A stretch of 64,000 nucleotides of DNA from Hydrogenophaga sp. 2FB (lineage in GTDB: Bacteria; Pseudomonadota; Gammaproteobacteria; Burkholderiales; Burkholderiaceae_C), in NCBI RefSeq assembly GCF_005503365.1, contig NZ_SCML01000028.1, positions 19,692 to 83,691 on the forward strand. Direction: 5' to 3'. The position numbers and the translations under genes are program-made. Position 1 is the first letter of the stretch. Each line of letters opens with the position of its first letter. Of the stretch, positions 40,191 through 54,200 are shown piece after piece. The notes beneath the pieces were generated by a model. That model was not told the origin of the DNA and did no database searches. It was given only the letters and a program-made list of their open reading frames with translations.

Positions 40191-40213
40191 GGCCGCCTCC
40201 TACAATGGCGGCC
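40191..40213 (+). promoter_or_regulatory. inverted repeat with embedded -10 before the YeeE gene
   Basis: Perfect 7-bp arms GGCCGCC and GGCGGCC flank TCCTACAAT; TACAAT (40201-40206) is a likely -10. The ATG at 40214 would be at or next to the transcription start, so the mRNA may be leaderless. The -35 region is poor. Confidence 0.45.
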
Positions 40214-41326
40214 ATGGAAATCGCCGACCTTCTCAAACTGCAGACCCAGGTGCTCTGGGCTGCCTTCGCCGTGGCCGTGGCCTTTGGCTTCATCGCACAA
40301 CGCACCCATTTTTGCACCATGGGGGCCATCAGCGACATCGTCAACATGGGCGACTGGACCCGCATGCGCATGTGGGGCATGGCGGTGGGTGTGGCCATGG
40401 TGGGCTTCTATGCCATGGCCTGGCTGGGTTGGATCGACCCCGGCAAGGCCATCTACACCACGGGCCGCGTGGTGTGGCTCTCGGCACTCGTCGGTGGTGC
40501 GTTGTTTGGTTTCGGCATGGTGCTGGCCTCGGGCTGCGGCAGCAAGACGCTGGTGCGCATCGGTGCGGGCAGCCTCAAGTCGGTGGTCGTGTTCTTCGTG
40601 ATGGGCCTGGCCGCCTTCGCCACCTTGCGTGGTGTGTTCGGCGTGCTGCGCGTCAACACCGTGGACACCGTGGCGTTCGACGTGCCCGCCGGTGGCGCCA
40701 TCCCCGTGTGGATCGCCAACGGCTTCGGTCTGGACCCTGTGCTCACCGCGCTGTGCATGGCCTTGCTGGTGGGTGGTGCTCTGGTGGTCTGGGCGCTCAT
40801 GGGCAGCGGGTTTCGCACCTTCAACAACCTGTTCGCCGGGGTGGGCATCGGCCTGGTGATCGTGCTCATGTGGTGGGTCAGTGGCCGCCTGGGCTTCGTG
40901 CCCGAGCACCCTGAAACGCTGGAGGCGGTGTACCTCGGATCCAACACCGGGCGCATGGAGTCGCTCACCTTCACCGCACCCATGGCCTACGCACTGGACT
41001 GGCTCATTTTCTTCAGCGACACCTCCAAGGTGCTCACCTTCGGCGTCGTCACCGTGGCGGGCGTGGTGCTGGGTTCACTGGCCTGCGCGTTGATCGAAGG
41101 CAGCTTCCGTTGGGAAGGCTTTCGCAGCACGCAGGACACCGCGTTGCACATCGCTGGCGCGGCCCTCATGGGCGTGGGCGGTGTGACCGCGTTGGGCTGC
41201 ACCGTGGGGCAGGGCCTCTCGGGCTTGTCCACGCTCAGCTTTGTCAGCGTGGTGGCGGTCACCGGCATCGTGCTCGGCGCCATCGCCAGCCTGCGTTTTC
41301 AGATGTGGCTGCTGGACCGCGAGTGA
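40214..41326 (+). CDS. YeeE/YedE family sulfur transporter
   Basis: About 370 residues with roughly nine to ten membrane helices arranged as two Sulf_transp (DUF395) halves. Each half has its conserved cysteine motif: SGCGSKT near 106 and LGCTVGQGLSG near 326; RTHFCTMG near 32 adds another cysteine. Characterised relatives import thiosulfate or other sulfur compounds by passing them between cysteines. ATG 40214 is chosen over ATG 40205 because the latter lies in the -10 element. The downstream tcdA gene overlaps by four bases. Confidence 0.88.
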   Translation: MEIADLLKLQTQVLWAAFAVAVAFGFIAQRTHFCTMGAISDIVNMGDWTRMRMWGMAVGVAMVGFYAMAWLGWIDPGKAIYTTGRVVWLSALVGGALFGFGMVLASGCGSKTLVRIGAGSLKSVVVFFVMGLAAFATLRGVFGVLRVNTVDTVAFDVPAGGAIPVWIANGFGLDPVLTALCMALLVGGALVVWALMGSGFRTFNNLFAGVGIGLVIVLMWWVSGRLGFVPEHPETLEAVYLGSNTGRMESLTFTAPMAYALDWLIFFSDTSKVLTFGVVTVAGVVLGSLACALIEGSFRWEGFRSTQDTALHIAGAALMGVGGVTALGCTVGQGLSGLSTLSFVSVVAVTGIVLGAIASLRFQMWLLDRE

Positions 41327-42159
41327 GCGCCGAACTGCCGTCCGACATTTTCGAGCGCCGCTTCGGCGGTCTGCGGCGGCTCTACGGCGTCACCGGCTCG
41401 CAGTGCATCTTTGACGCGCATGTGGTGGTGGTGGGCATCGGGGGTGTGGGCTCGTGGGCCGTTGAAGCCCTGGCGCGCAGCGGCGTGCGCCGGCTCACGC
41501 TGATCGATCTGGACCACGTGTCCGAGTCCAACATCAACCGCCAGATCCATGCGCTGGAGCCTACGTTGGGACAGGCCAAAGCCGAGGCCATGCGCGAGCG
41601 CATCGCGCTGTTCCACCCGACCTGCGTGGTGGATGTGATCGACGAGTTCGTCACGCCCGACAACTGGCCCGGCCTGCTCGATGCATTGCCCGGCCTTGAA
41701 CAACGGCCCTCGGCCTTGATCGACGCCTGCGACCAGATGCGCGCGAAAACGGCTCTGGCCCAGTGGGCCGTGGCCAATGCCATACCGTTCGTGACAGTGG
41801 GCGCAGCCGGCGGCAAGCGCCTGGCCCAAGCGGTGGAAGTGGCGGACCTCGCAGAGACGACACACGATCCCTTGCTGGCGCAACTGCGCTACCAACTGCG
41901 CAAACACCACCAGGGCGCGCGCCAGGGACGCATGGGCGTGGCCTGTGTGTTCAGCCGCGAAGCCGTGGCACCACCCGATGCATTTTGCGTGATCGAGGGC
42001 AGCACGGATGGCTCATTGAATTGCCACGGTTATGGCTCGGCCGTGAGTGTGACGGCAACGTTTGGCATGAGCGCCGCGGGTTGGGTGATGAACGCATTGG
42101 CCACCGCAGATGCAAAAAAATTGAAAGGCCTTCAAAGGCCCGCAACAACAACGCTATAA
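41323..42159 (+). CDS. tcdA: tRNA threonylcarbamoyladenosine dehydratase
   Basis: A 278-residue E1-like (ThiF-fold) enzyme that uses ATP to cyclise the t6A modification at position 37 of ANN-reading tRNAs. The ATP-binding VVGIGGVGSWAVEALARSGV near 30 and DLDHVSESNINRQ near 58 are typical. Start GTG 41323 overlaps the transporter stop (GTGA). In E. coli the orthologue (CsdL) is encoded with a cysteine desulfurase; here it sits with a sulfur transporter. Two tRNA-Lys genes, whose products are t6A substrates, lie just downstream. Confidence 0.92.
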   Translation: MSAELPSDIFERRFGGLRRLYGVTGSQCIFDAHVVVVGIGGVGSWAVEALARSGVRRLTLIDLDHVSESNINRQIHALEPTLGQAKAEAMRERIALFHPTCVVDVIDEFVTPDNWPGLLDALPGLEQRPSALIDACDQMRAKTALAQWAVANAIPFVTVGAAGGKRLAQAVEVADLAETTHDPLLAQLRYQLRKHHQGARQGRMGVACVFSREAVAPPDAFCVIEGSTDGSLNCHGYGSAVSVTATFGMSAAGWVMNALATADAKKLKGLQRPATTTL

Positions 42160-42160
42160 T
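42131..42160 (+). promoter_or_regulatory. probable tRNA-Lys promoter
   Basis: TTCAAA, an 18-base spacer and a perfect TATAAT (42155-42160), overlapping the end of tcdA and about 73 bases before the first tRNA. Confidence 0.6.
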
Positions 42161-42232
42161 TTGAGGCTTCGCGCAGCAGTCGACAAGACTCGGACCCAAG
42201 CCTCGCTAGGTGTTCACGTGAAATCCCTTGTT

Positions 42233-42308
42233 GGGGCGTTAGCTCAGTTGGTAGAGCAGCGGACTCTTAATCCGTAGGTCGAGTGTTCGAGTCACTCACG
42301 CCCCACCA
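42233..42308 (+). tRNA. tRNA-Lys (CTT)
   Basis: A full cloverleaf: acceptor GGGGCGT/ACGCCCC, D-arm AGCTCAGTTGGTAGAGC, anticodon stem CGGA/TCCG with loop CTCTTAA (anticodon CTT), T-arm GAGTGTTCGAGTCACTC, discriminator A and encoded CCA (42306-42308). Confidence 0.97.
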
Positions 42309-42398
42309 CCGTATTGGTTGGTGATGGGTCTGGAAATTCCAGGCCAGCCGCATCGAGTTTGCATTGTCCTTCTTCGTTGAAGGCAAGTCAGTTTTGAT

Positions 42399-42474
42399 GG
42401 GACGTTAGCTCAGTTGGTAGAGCAGCGGACTTTTAATCCGTTTGTCACTGGTTCGACCCCAGTACGTCCTACCA
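42399..42474 (+). tRNA. tRNA-Lys (TTT)
   Basis: Acceptor GGGACGT/ACGTCCT (a G-T pair at the first position), the same D-arm and anticodon stem as its neighbour, loop CTTTTAA (anticodon TTT), T-arm CTGGTTCGACCCCAG, and CCA encoded at 42472-42474. It is 90 bases after the CTT gene, probably on the same transcript. Confidence 0.97.
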
Positions 42475-42480
42475 AATAGA

Positions 42481-42509
42481 AAGCCCTGATCGAAAGATCA
42501 GGGCTTTTT
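42481..42509 (+). terminator. terminator of the tRNA-Lys transcript
   Basis: An 11-bp stem AAGCCCTGATC/GATCAGGGCTT with a GAAA tetraloop and a T run. Confidence 0.93.
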
Positions 42510-42539
42510 CATTTGGAGTGACCCGTGCTGAATGGGATC

Positions 42540-42928
42540 AACTCAAGTTCTTCAAGCGGTCCAGCACGAGAGATGAGCGCTTCGGCTCGGCGATCAATCC
42601 CGGCAGCACGTTTGCAAAGTCCTGGTGAGCCAGCAATCGAGTGAAGGCCATGGCCACCGCATGTCGCAAGTGGGCAGGGGCCGCGGCCATTCCGACCGCT
42701 GTCGCTGTCTGTACGGCATAGGGATACCAGCGATTGGAAAAGCCCAGCACCTCGGGCTGCATAGGCATCAGATCGAACAGCACGCCCGATGCCTTGTGCA
42801 CCCAGCGGCAGGTCGGTCACCAGCAGGCCGGTGACAGCGCCGCCGACAAACACCACCTGCTCGCGCAGTTCGCCCAGTGCCTCGGCAACCTGGCGCAGAA
42901 AGGGCAGGTTGGGGTCATTGGTCCGCAT
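42540..42928 (-). pseudogene. remnant of an AbiEii-like nucleotidyltransferase gene
   Basis: The first frame gives MRTNDPNLPFLRQVAEAL and VFVGGAVTGLLVTD, the start of a nucleotidyltransferase of the AbiEii/AbiGii-like group. The sequence then continues in another frame with VHKASGVLFDLMP and LGFSNRWYPYAVQTATAV, and then jumps to a typical C-terminus FTRLLAHQDFANVLPGLIAEPKR. Two internal segments known from intact family members are missing: the catalytic Asp region after VTD, and a block after TATAV. One junction shifts the frame. It cannot encode an active enzyme. The family call is from memory of motifs. Confidence 0.68.
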
Positions 42929-43213
42929 CGGGGCTTTCCGCGTCGAACCGCATCAGTTCCGCCTCCGGCCGTGGCCGGCCAGACGTAGCGCACACCGTGC
43001 AGCATGAATTCAAGCAAGTTGGGTCGCACCGGCGACCACTCGCCGCGCGCTGGCGTTACCGCAAGACCGGACGCCACGGAGCGCTTCACGCTCGCATGCA
43101 CCTCGGATGCGCTCATGGCCAGGGCTTCGCCCAGCGCGGCGTAAGTCCATCGCTGTGGCGAGTTCGCAGCCACCGGTCAGCAATACCAGCAAGTCTTGTG
43201 GTTTGAGTTCCAA
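42915..43213 (-). pseudogene. remnant of a winged-helix partner gene
   Basis: Fragments in different frames: LELKPQDLLVLL at the start (TTG 43213); RWTYAALGEALAMSASEVHASVKRSVASGLA, a winged-helix DNA-binding segment; then PVRPNLLEFMLHGVRYVWPA; and finally an end reading ELMRFDAESPDADQ, whose stop overlaps the nucleotidyltransferase start by 14 bases. The length of 299 bases is not a multiple of three, and a long C-terminal part is missing. The overlap suggests that the two remnants were once a coupled pair. Confidence 0.65.
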
Positions 43214-43222
43214 CGTCGGGTT

Positions 43223-43248
43223 TATTCGCTATTCGCGAATAACGAATA
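43223..43248. promoter_or_regulatory. 26-bp palindrome, likely operator of the decayed module
   Basis: TATTCG-C-TATTCG facing CGAATA-A-CGAATA: a two-step inverted repeat with one mismatch, centred on the 12-bp perfect core TATTCGCGAATA (43230-43241). It ends 10 bases upstream of the winged-helix remnant, where an autoregulator would bind. Confidence 0.6.
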
Positions 43249-43303
43249 TGGCGCGATGGCGCCGTGTTTGGCAAGTCATTGTGCGTCGACCGCACCACGC
43301 AGC

Positions 43304-43335
43304 AAAAGGCCCTGGTTGCGAAACCAGGGCCTTTT
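43304..43335 (-). terminator. terminator of the GlsB-family gene
   Basis: A 14-bp perfect stem (AAAAGGCCCTGGTT with its complement) and a 4-base loop; the minus-strand side ends in TTTT. It lies 31 bases after the stop of the GlsB-family gene. Confidence 0.92.
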
Positions 43336-43366
43336 GTTGGGGTCGGGGCGACGACGGCCCTCAGGC

Positions 43367-43615
43367 TCACTTCTTCTTGAAGAACCCGTAGATCACCAGC
43401 AGGATGATCGCGCCGATGACCGATGCGATGAAGCCGACAGCCTCTCCGGGTTGGTACAGACCGAGCGCGGCGCCCAGATAGCCGGCCAGGAATGAGCCGG
43501 CCACGCCGAGCACGGCGGTCATGATCCAGCCCATGCCGTCGTCGCCGGGTTTGATGGCGCGCGCGATGAAGCCTGCGATGAGGCCAATGAACAGGGTGGC
43601 AAGTATCGACATCAT
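43367..43615 (-). CDS. GlsB/YeaQ/YmgE family stress-response membrane protein
   Basis: An 82-residue membrane protein with three helices (about 3-20, 29-50 and 58-78) and a lysine-rich end (FFKKK). The Gly-rich pattern GLIAGFIARAIKPGDDGMGWIMTAVLGVAGSFLAGYLG is that of the transglycosylase-associated protein family. Expression is often stress-induced and the function unclear. It has a strong GAGGAGGA ribosome site and its own terminator. Confidence 0.92.
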   Translation of the reverse strand: MMSILATLFIGLIAGFIARAIKPGDDGMGWIMTAVLGVAGSFLAGYLGAALGLYQPGEAVGFIASVIGAIILLVIYGFFKKK

Positions 43616-43687
43616 GGAACGCTTCCTCCTCGGGGTTGGTGGTGTTACCGAACGATCGGCAACACCAGCATACCCCAGCAGCCGGTT

Positions 43688-45688
<2,001 letters not shown>

Positions 45689-45716
45689 GGGGAGGACGCT
45701 TGCGAAAACAGCAGCG

Positions 45717-46601
45717 TCATTTGAGATTCAAAAGGGATTCCAGGGTGAGCAAAAGCACTTGGTCGTCACCCGAGCTGGTCTCCAGCCAGATGGCTTCCAA
45801 CTGCGGAAACGCGGCCTCGAAGTGCTCGCGTTCGTTGCCGATTTCCAGCACGAGCACGCCGCCACGCTTGAGGCAAGCGGGCGCGTCGCGCAGCAGGGTG
45901 CGCACGAAGTCCATGCCGTCGGTGCCACCTGCGGTGTTGCCATCGAGCGCCAGGCCGGGCTCGGCGCGGTACTCGGGTGGCAACGCGGCCATGCTTTGCG
46001 CGTTCACGTAGGGTGGGTTGCAGAGAATCAGGTCCCACGGCCCGGGGCAAGCGCTCAGGCCGTCGGATTCGATCAACTGGATGCGCTGTTGCAGGCCATG
46101 GCGGTCGACGTTGATGCGCGCCACGTCCAGTGCGTCGGCGGAGATGTCGGCGCCGGTGACACGCACCTCCGGGTAGGCCATCGCCGCGAGCACGGCCAGG
46201 CTGCCGTTGCCGGTGCAGAGGTCGAGCACGTCGCGGGTGGTGTCGTCCAGCCAGGGGTCGATGGAGCCCTCGGCCAGCAGCTCGGCGATGAAGCTGCGCG
46301 GCACGATGGCGCGGCGGTCCACATGGAACGGCACGCCCTGCAGCCAGGCTTCGCCGGTGAGGTAGGCGGCGGGCTCGCGGGTGTCGATGCGGCGTTGGAC
46401 GAGTGCGAGCACCGCGGCATGTTGGTCCATGGTGACGGCATGGCGGGCGAGGGTGTCGACATCGCTGTCCAGCGGCAGGCCCAACTGCCACAGCACGAGC
46501 CACGCGGCTTCGTCCTGCGCGTTGGTGGTGCCATGCCCATACGCCAGTTGCGCCGCTTCGAGGCGCTGGCTCGCTTGAGCGAGAAGGTCTTTCAGGATCA
46601 C
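45717..46601 (-). CDS. prmB: ribosomal protein L3 glutamine methyltransferase
   Basis: A 294-residue SAM-dependent enzyme that N5-methylates a glutamine of ribosomal protein L3. The SAM-binding VLDLCTGNGSLAVLAA near 125 and the catalytic LILCNPPYVNAQSM near 190 are visible. The sequence after NPPY and the DGMDF segment favour PrmB over PrmC, and no prfA is adjacent. The start is GTG 46601. dapE ends seven bases upstream. Confidence 0.92.
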   Translation of the reverse strand: MILKDLLAQASQRLEAAQLAYGHGTTNAQDEAAWLVLWQLGLPLDSDVDTLARHAVTMDQHAAVLALVQRRIDTREPAAYLTGEAWLQGVPFHVDRRAIVPRSFIAELLAEGSIDPWLDDTTRDVLDLCTGNGSLAVLAAMAYPEVRVTGADISADALDVARINVDRHGLQQRIQLIESDGLSACPGPWDLILCNPPYVNAQSMAALPPEYRAEPGLALDGNTAGGTDGMDFVRTLLRDAPACLKRGGVLVLEIGNEREHFEAAFPQLEAIWLETSSGDDQVLLLTLESLLNLK

Positions 46602-46608
46602 GGTGTGC

Positions 46609-48940
<2,332 letters not shown>

Positions 48941-48988
48941 GCCGTTCTCCCTTCGCTGTTTTTTGATCCGGGCCGCGTCCGTTCAGAC

Positions 48989-49822
48989 TCAGTCGCGCAG
49001 CAGGTCGTTCAGGCTGGTCTTCGAGCGCGTTTGCGCGTCGACCGTCTTGACGATGACGGCGGCATAGGTGCTGTAGTCCTTGCCCGACGCGGTTTTCTTG
49101 GGCAGGTTGCCGCTGATCACCACGCTGCCGCTGGGCACGCGGCCATACGAGATTTCGCCGGTGTCGCGGTTGAAGATGGGGGTGCTCTGGCCGATGTAGA
49201 CGCCCATGCCCAGCACGGAGTTCTCTTCGACGATCACACCTTCGACCACCTCGGAGCGCGCGCCGATGAAGCAGTTGTCTTCGATGATGGTCGGGTTGGC
49301 CTGCAGGGGCTCGAGCACACCGCCCAGGCCCACGCCACCGGAGAGGTGCACGTTGGCGCCAACCTGCGCACAGGAACCCACGGTGGCCCAGGTGTCGACC
49401 ATGGTGCCTTCACCCACGTAGGCGCCGATGTTCACGTAGCTGGGCATGAGGATCGCGCCCTTGGCGATGAAGCTGCCGCGGCGCGCCACGGCGGGTGGCA
49501 CCACGCGCACGCCGGTGGCCTTCAGTTCGGCTTCGCTCAGGTGCGAGAACTTGGTCTGGACCTTGTCGAAAAAGCCCAGCTCGCCGGCGCGCATCATTTC
49601 GTTGTCCTTCAGGCGGAACGACAGCAGCACGGCCTTCTTGATCCACTGGTGCACGGTCCACTTGCCCAGACCTTCGCGCGTGGCCACGCGCAGGTGGCCG
49701 TTGTTGAGCTCGGCGATCACGTGCTCCACGGCGTCCAGCACTTCCTTGGGGGCGGAGGCGGGGGAGAGTTCGGCGCGGATGTCCCAGGCGTTGTCGATCA
49801 GGGTTTGCAGTTGTTGGCTCAT
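48989..49822 (-). CDS. dapD: 2,3,4,5-tetrahydropyridine-2,6-dicarboxylate N-succinyltransferase
   Basis: A 277-residue trimeric left-handed beta-helix enzyme using succinyl-CoA in lysine synthesis. Hexapeptide repeats run from about 100 to 220 ([32 protein letters not shown] onward). ATG 49822 begins [14 protein letters not shown], the normal N-terminus; the frame's upstream extension overlaps dapC and is not used. Confidence 0.97.
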   Translation of the reverse strand: MSQQLQTLIDNAWDIRAELSPASAPKEVLDAVEHVIAELNNGHLRVATREGLGKWTVHQWIKKAVLLSFRLKDNEMMRAGELGFFDKVQTKFSHLSEAELKATGVRVVPPAVARRGSFIAKGAILMPSYVNIGAYVGEGTMVDTWATVGSCAQVGANVHLSGGVGLGGVLEPLQANPTIIEDNCFIGARSEVVEGVIVEENSVLGMGVYIGQSTPIFNRDTGEISYGRVPSGSVVISGNLPKKTASGKDYSTYAAVIVKTVDAQTRSKTSLNDLLRD

Positions 49823-49871
49823 GTGATGTCTCGAGGCTGAAGTAAAGAAAGAAAAAGGGAGCCGCGGCGCG

Positions 49872-51095
49872 TCAGGCGCGGCGTGACAGAAAGGCGTGGA
49901 TGCGCTGGGCGGCTTCGAGGCATTCGGCGGTCTCGGCCACCAGGGCCATGCGAACGCGCCCGGTGCCCGGATTGACGCCGCCAGTTTCACGGGCGAGGTA
50001 GCTGCCGGGCAGAACCGTCACATTGTATTGAGCCAGCAACTCGCGGGCGAACGCCTCGTCGGCGCTCAGGCCGGGCACGGCGTTGGCAAACGAGGCCGGC
50101 ACGCCGGCCCAGAGGTAGAAGGCAGCGTCGGGCAGGGCCACGTCGAGCACCTCGGCCAGCACGGGCGTGACCTGGGCAAACTTCTCGCGGTACTGGCGGC
50201 GGTTGTCCACCACGTGGTCCTCGTCGCCCCAGGCGGCGATGCTGGCGGCCTGCACCACTGCGCTCATGGCGCCGCCGTGGTAGGTGCGGTAGAGCAGGAA
50301 CGATTTGACCAGGGCGGCGTCGCCGGCCACGAAGCCGCTGCGCAGGCCGGGCACGTTGCTGCGTTTGGACAGGCTGGTGAACATCAGCATGCGGCGGAAG
50401 TCGCCGCGGCCGAGTTTGGTGGCGGCCTCCAGCCCACCGAGGGGCGGCTCGTCGCGGAAATAGATCTCGCTGTAGCACTCGTCCGAGGCGATCACGAAGC
50501 CGTGGCGGTCGCTGAGTTCGAACAGCGTCTTCCACTCGTCCAGCGGCATGACCGCGCCGGCCGGGTTGCCGGGGGAGCACACGTAGAGCAGCTGGGTGCG
50601 GGCCCAGACGTCCTCGGGCACGCTGGCCCAGTCGGCCGCGAAGTTGCGCGCCGGGTCGCTGGCGACGTAGTAGGGCTCGGCGCCGCCCAGCATGGCCGCG
50701 CCCTCGTAGATTTGATAGAAGGGGTTGGGCATGACCACCGTGGCGCCCTGGCGCGTGGGGTCGATCACCGTTTGGGCGAACGCGAACAGGGCCTCGCGCG
50801 TGCCGTTGACCGGCAGGATCTGCGTGGCCGCGTCGAGTGTCACCCCGTAGCGGCGCTGCATCCAGCCGGCGCAGGCGGCGCGAAATTCCGGCGTGCCGGC
50901 GGTGGGCGGGTAGTTGCTCAGGCCGGTTTCCAGCGCGTCCACGAAGGTCTGCTTCAGGAATTCGGGGGCCTCGTGCTTGGGCTCGCCGATGCCCAGGCTG
51001 ATGGGCCGCAGGGCGGGGTTGGGCGTGACGTCGGCAAACAGCTTGCGCAGCCGCTCGAAGGGGTAGGGCTGCAGGCGAGAGAGCAATGGGTTCAT
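49872..51095 (-). CDS. dapC: succinyldiaminopimelate transaminase
   Basis: A 407-residue fold-type I aminotransferase with PLP lysine in [16 protein letters not shown] near 236 and the [15 protein letters not shown] motif near 170. Its position directly before dapD supports N-succinyl-2-amino-6-ketopimelate as substrate. It is the first gene of the minus-strand dap cluster and is divergent from smc. Confidence 0.94.
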   Translation of the reverse strand: MNPLLSRLQPYPFERLRKLFADVTPNPALRPISLGIGEPKHEAPEFLKQTFVDALETGLSNYPPTAGTPEFRAACAGWMQRRYGVTLDAATQILPVNGTREALFAFAQTVIDPTRQGATVVMPNPFYQIYEGAAMLGGAEPYYVASDPARNFAADWASVPEDVWARTQLLYVCSPGNPAGAVMPLDEWKTLFELSDRHGFVIASDECYSEIYFRDEPPLGGLEAATKLGRGDFRRMLMFTSLSKRSNVPGLRSGFVAGDAALVKSFLLYRTYHGGAMSAVVQAASIAAWGDEDHVVDNRRQYREKFAQVTPVLAEVLDVALPDAAFYLWAGVPASFANAVPGLSADEAFARELLAQYNVTVLPGSYLARETGGVNPGTGRVRMALVAETAECLEAAQRIHAFLSRRA

Positions 51096-51210
51096 GGCCG
51101 ACGATTATCGTGCAGGCGCACGGTATCATCGACGCCACCCCCGCCGCGGCCTCCGCGGTGAAAATGCCTTTGAATTCAATCACTTGGCCTCGCCAAGGGA
51201 GCCCTCAAGC

Positions 51211-54200
51211 GTGCGCCTCAACTCGATCAAGCTCTCCGGCTTCAAGTCTTTCGCCGAACCGACCAACTTCATGTTGCCCGGCCAGCTCGTCGGCGTCGTC
51301 GGTCCCAACGGCTGCGGCAAGTCCAACATCATGGACGCGGTGCGCTGGGTGCTCGGCGAGTCCAAAGCCTCGGAATTGCGCGGCGAGTCCATGCAGGACG
51401 TGATCTTCAACGGCACCAACACGCGAAAACCCGCGAGCCGTTCCAGCGTCGAACTGGTGTTCGACAACAGCGACCACCGCGCCGGCGGCCAATGGGGCCA
51501 GTTCGGCGAAATCGCGGTCAAGCGCGTGCTCACGCGCGACGGCACCAGCAGCTACTACATCAACAACCAGCCGGTGCGCCGCCGCGACGTGCAGGACGTG
51601 TTCCTCGGCACCGGCCTGGGCCCTCGCGCCTACGCCATCATCGGCCAGGGCACCATCAGCCGCATCATCGAGAGCAAACCGGAAGAGCTGCGCCTGTTCC
51701 TCGAAGAGGCCGCTGGCGTCTCCAAATACAAGGAACGCCGCCGCGAGACCGCGCACCGCCTGGCCGACACGCGCGAGAACCTCACGCGGGTGGAAGACAT
51801 CCTGCGCGAACTCAACGCCAACCTGGACAAGCTGGAGAAGCAGGCTGAGGTGGCCGCGCGCTACAACGAGCTGCAGGCTGGCGCCACGCTCAAGCAGCAC
51901 CAGCTGTGGTTCCTCAAGCGCAGCGAGGCCGAGGCCGACCAGGTCAAGGTGAAGAACGACGCCGCCCAGGCCGTCAACAACCTGGAGTCGCGCACGGCCG
52001 ACCTGCGCCGCATCGAGTCCGAGCTGGAAACCATTCGCCAGGCGCACTATGCCGCAGGCGATCAGGTGAACCAGGCGCAGGGCAAGCTGTATGAAGCCAG
52101 CGCCGAAGTGGGCAAGCTGGAGGCCGAGATCCGCTTTGTGGTGGAAGGCCGCCAGCGCGTTGAACAGCGCCTGGCGCAGTTGAAGGAGCAGATCGGTTCC
52201 TGGGCCACGCGCAGCCAGGACGCGACCGTGGAGCTGGAGCAACTCGCCGAATCGATGGTGCACGCCGAAGACCAGTCGGTCGTGCTGGCGGCGCAAGGCG
52301 AAGAGCAATCGAGCGCCTTGCCGACACTCGAAGACAACCTGCGCCAGGCGCAGGCCCGCGCCAACGAGCAGCGCGGCAGCGTCACGCAGGTGCAGCAGCA
52401 GATCCAGGTGCTGGCCGCCGAACAGCGCAACGTGGAAGAACAAAGCCGCGCGCTCAACCAGCGCCGCGAACGCCTGGACACCGACCGCAAGGCGCTGGCC
52501 GCACCGGACGAAGCGCGTCTGCTGGAAGCGCAGACGCAACTCGCCAGCGCCCAGGAAACCGCCGAACTGAACGACGCCGTGCTGCACGAGCTGCAGGACA
52601 GCGTGCCCCAGCTCGACGAGCAGCGCCGCGCCGCGCAACAGGCGGTGAACCAGGAATCGGGGAAACAGGCCGACCTGTCCGCCCGCATGGAAGCGCTCAA
52701 GGCGCTGCAGGAGAAGGTCAAGACCGACGGCAAGTTGAAGCCCTGGCTGGCCAAGCACGGCCTGGACAGCCTGCAGGGGCTGTGGAGCCGCATTCACATC
52801 GAGACCGGTTGGGAAAACGCGCTCGAAGCGGCGCTGCGCGAGCGCCTGAGCGCGCTGGAGGTGTCGCGCCTGGACATGGTGCGCGCCTTCGGCAACGACG
52901 CGCCACCGGCCAAGCTGGCCTTCTACAGCCCGCCGCAAGGTGGTGCCGCTTCGAGCAGCGCCACCGGCCTCAAGCCCCTGGTGCAATGGCTGCGCCTGAA
53001 CGATGCCGGGCAGCAGGCGCTGCTGGCCGAGTGGCTGCACGGCTGCCTGACGGCCGCCAATCTGGAAGAAGCGCTGGCCCAGCGCGCCCAGTTGCAGCCG
53101 GGTGAAGTGATCTTCGTCGCCAGTGGCCACGCCGTCACCGCGCACAGCGTGAGTTTCTATGCGCCCGACAGCGAGCAGGCCGGCCTGCTGGCACGCGCGC
53201 AGGAAATCGAGAACATCGACAAGCAGCTCAAGGGCCAGGTGCTGATCGCCGAACAGGCGCGCACCGCCCTGATCCGCGCCGAAGCCGCGTACAGCGACGC
53301 CTCGCAGCGCCTGGTGAGCGCGCGGCGCGAAGCCGCCGAATCGCGCAGCCGCGCGCACGAACTGCAGGTGGAAGCCCTGCGCCTGACGCAGCTGGCCGAG
53401 CAGACCCGCGCGCGCAGCGAACAGATTGGCGCCGACCTCGCGGAAGTGGACGCCCAGCTCGACGAGTTGCAGGAACGCCGCGTCACCGCCGAAGCGCGCT
53501 TCGAAGAACTCGACATGCAGCTGGCCGACAGCCAGGAGCGCCACGCGCAACTGGACGACAAGGTCATCGACGCCGAGCGCGCGCTGAACCAGGCCCGCGA
53601 GCAGCAGCGCACGCTGGAGCGCACGGCGCAAGAGGCGGTGTTTGCCTTGCGCAGCCTGCAGGCGCGCCAGAGCGAACTGCAGCGGGCGATGGAAACCGCC
53701 GCCACGCAGGAAAAATCGCTGGCCGACGAAGAGCAGCGCGCGAGCGAAGAACTGGGCCGGCTCAACGACGCCGCTGCCCAGGCCGGTCTGCAGGATGCCC
53801 TGAACATCAAGCTCGAACGCGAGCAGGCCCTGGGCGCCCTGCGCAGCCAGTACGACGACCTCACCGCCAAGCTGCGCGCCAGCGACGAGCGCCGCCTGCA
53901 GCTCGAACGCGAGCTGGAGCCGCTGCGCAACCGCATCACCGAATTCCAGCTCAAGGAACAGGCCGCGCGCCTGGGCGTGGAGCAGTACAGCCAGTTGCTC
54001 GACGAAGCCCAGGCCGACCTGGCGGCGGTGGCGCAGAGCATCACCGAAGGCAATGTGCGCCTGAACGGCATGCAGGGCGAGATCGACCGCATGCACCGCG
54101 AGATCCAGGCGCTGGGCGCGGTCAACCTCGCGGCGCTCGATGAGCTCACCACCGCGCGCGAGCGCAAGACCTTCCTCGATGCGCAATCGGCCGACCTGGT

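Noticed and set aside
42233..42510. tRNA-Lys genes as an integration (att) site
   Set aside because: No second copy of the tRNA 3' end and no integrase gene was found in the window; the decayed module alone does not prove an island.
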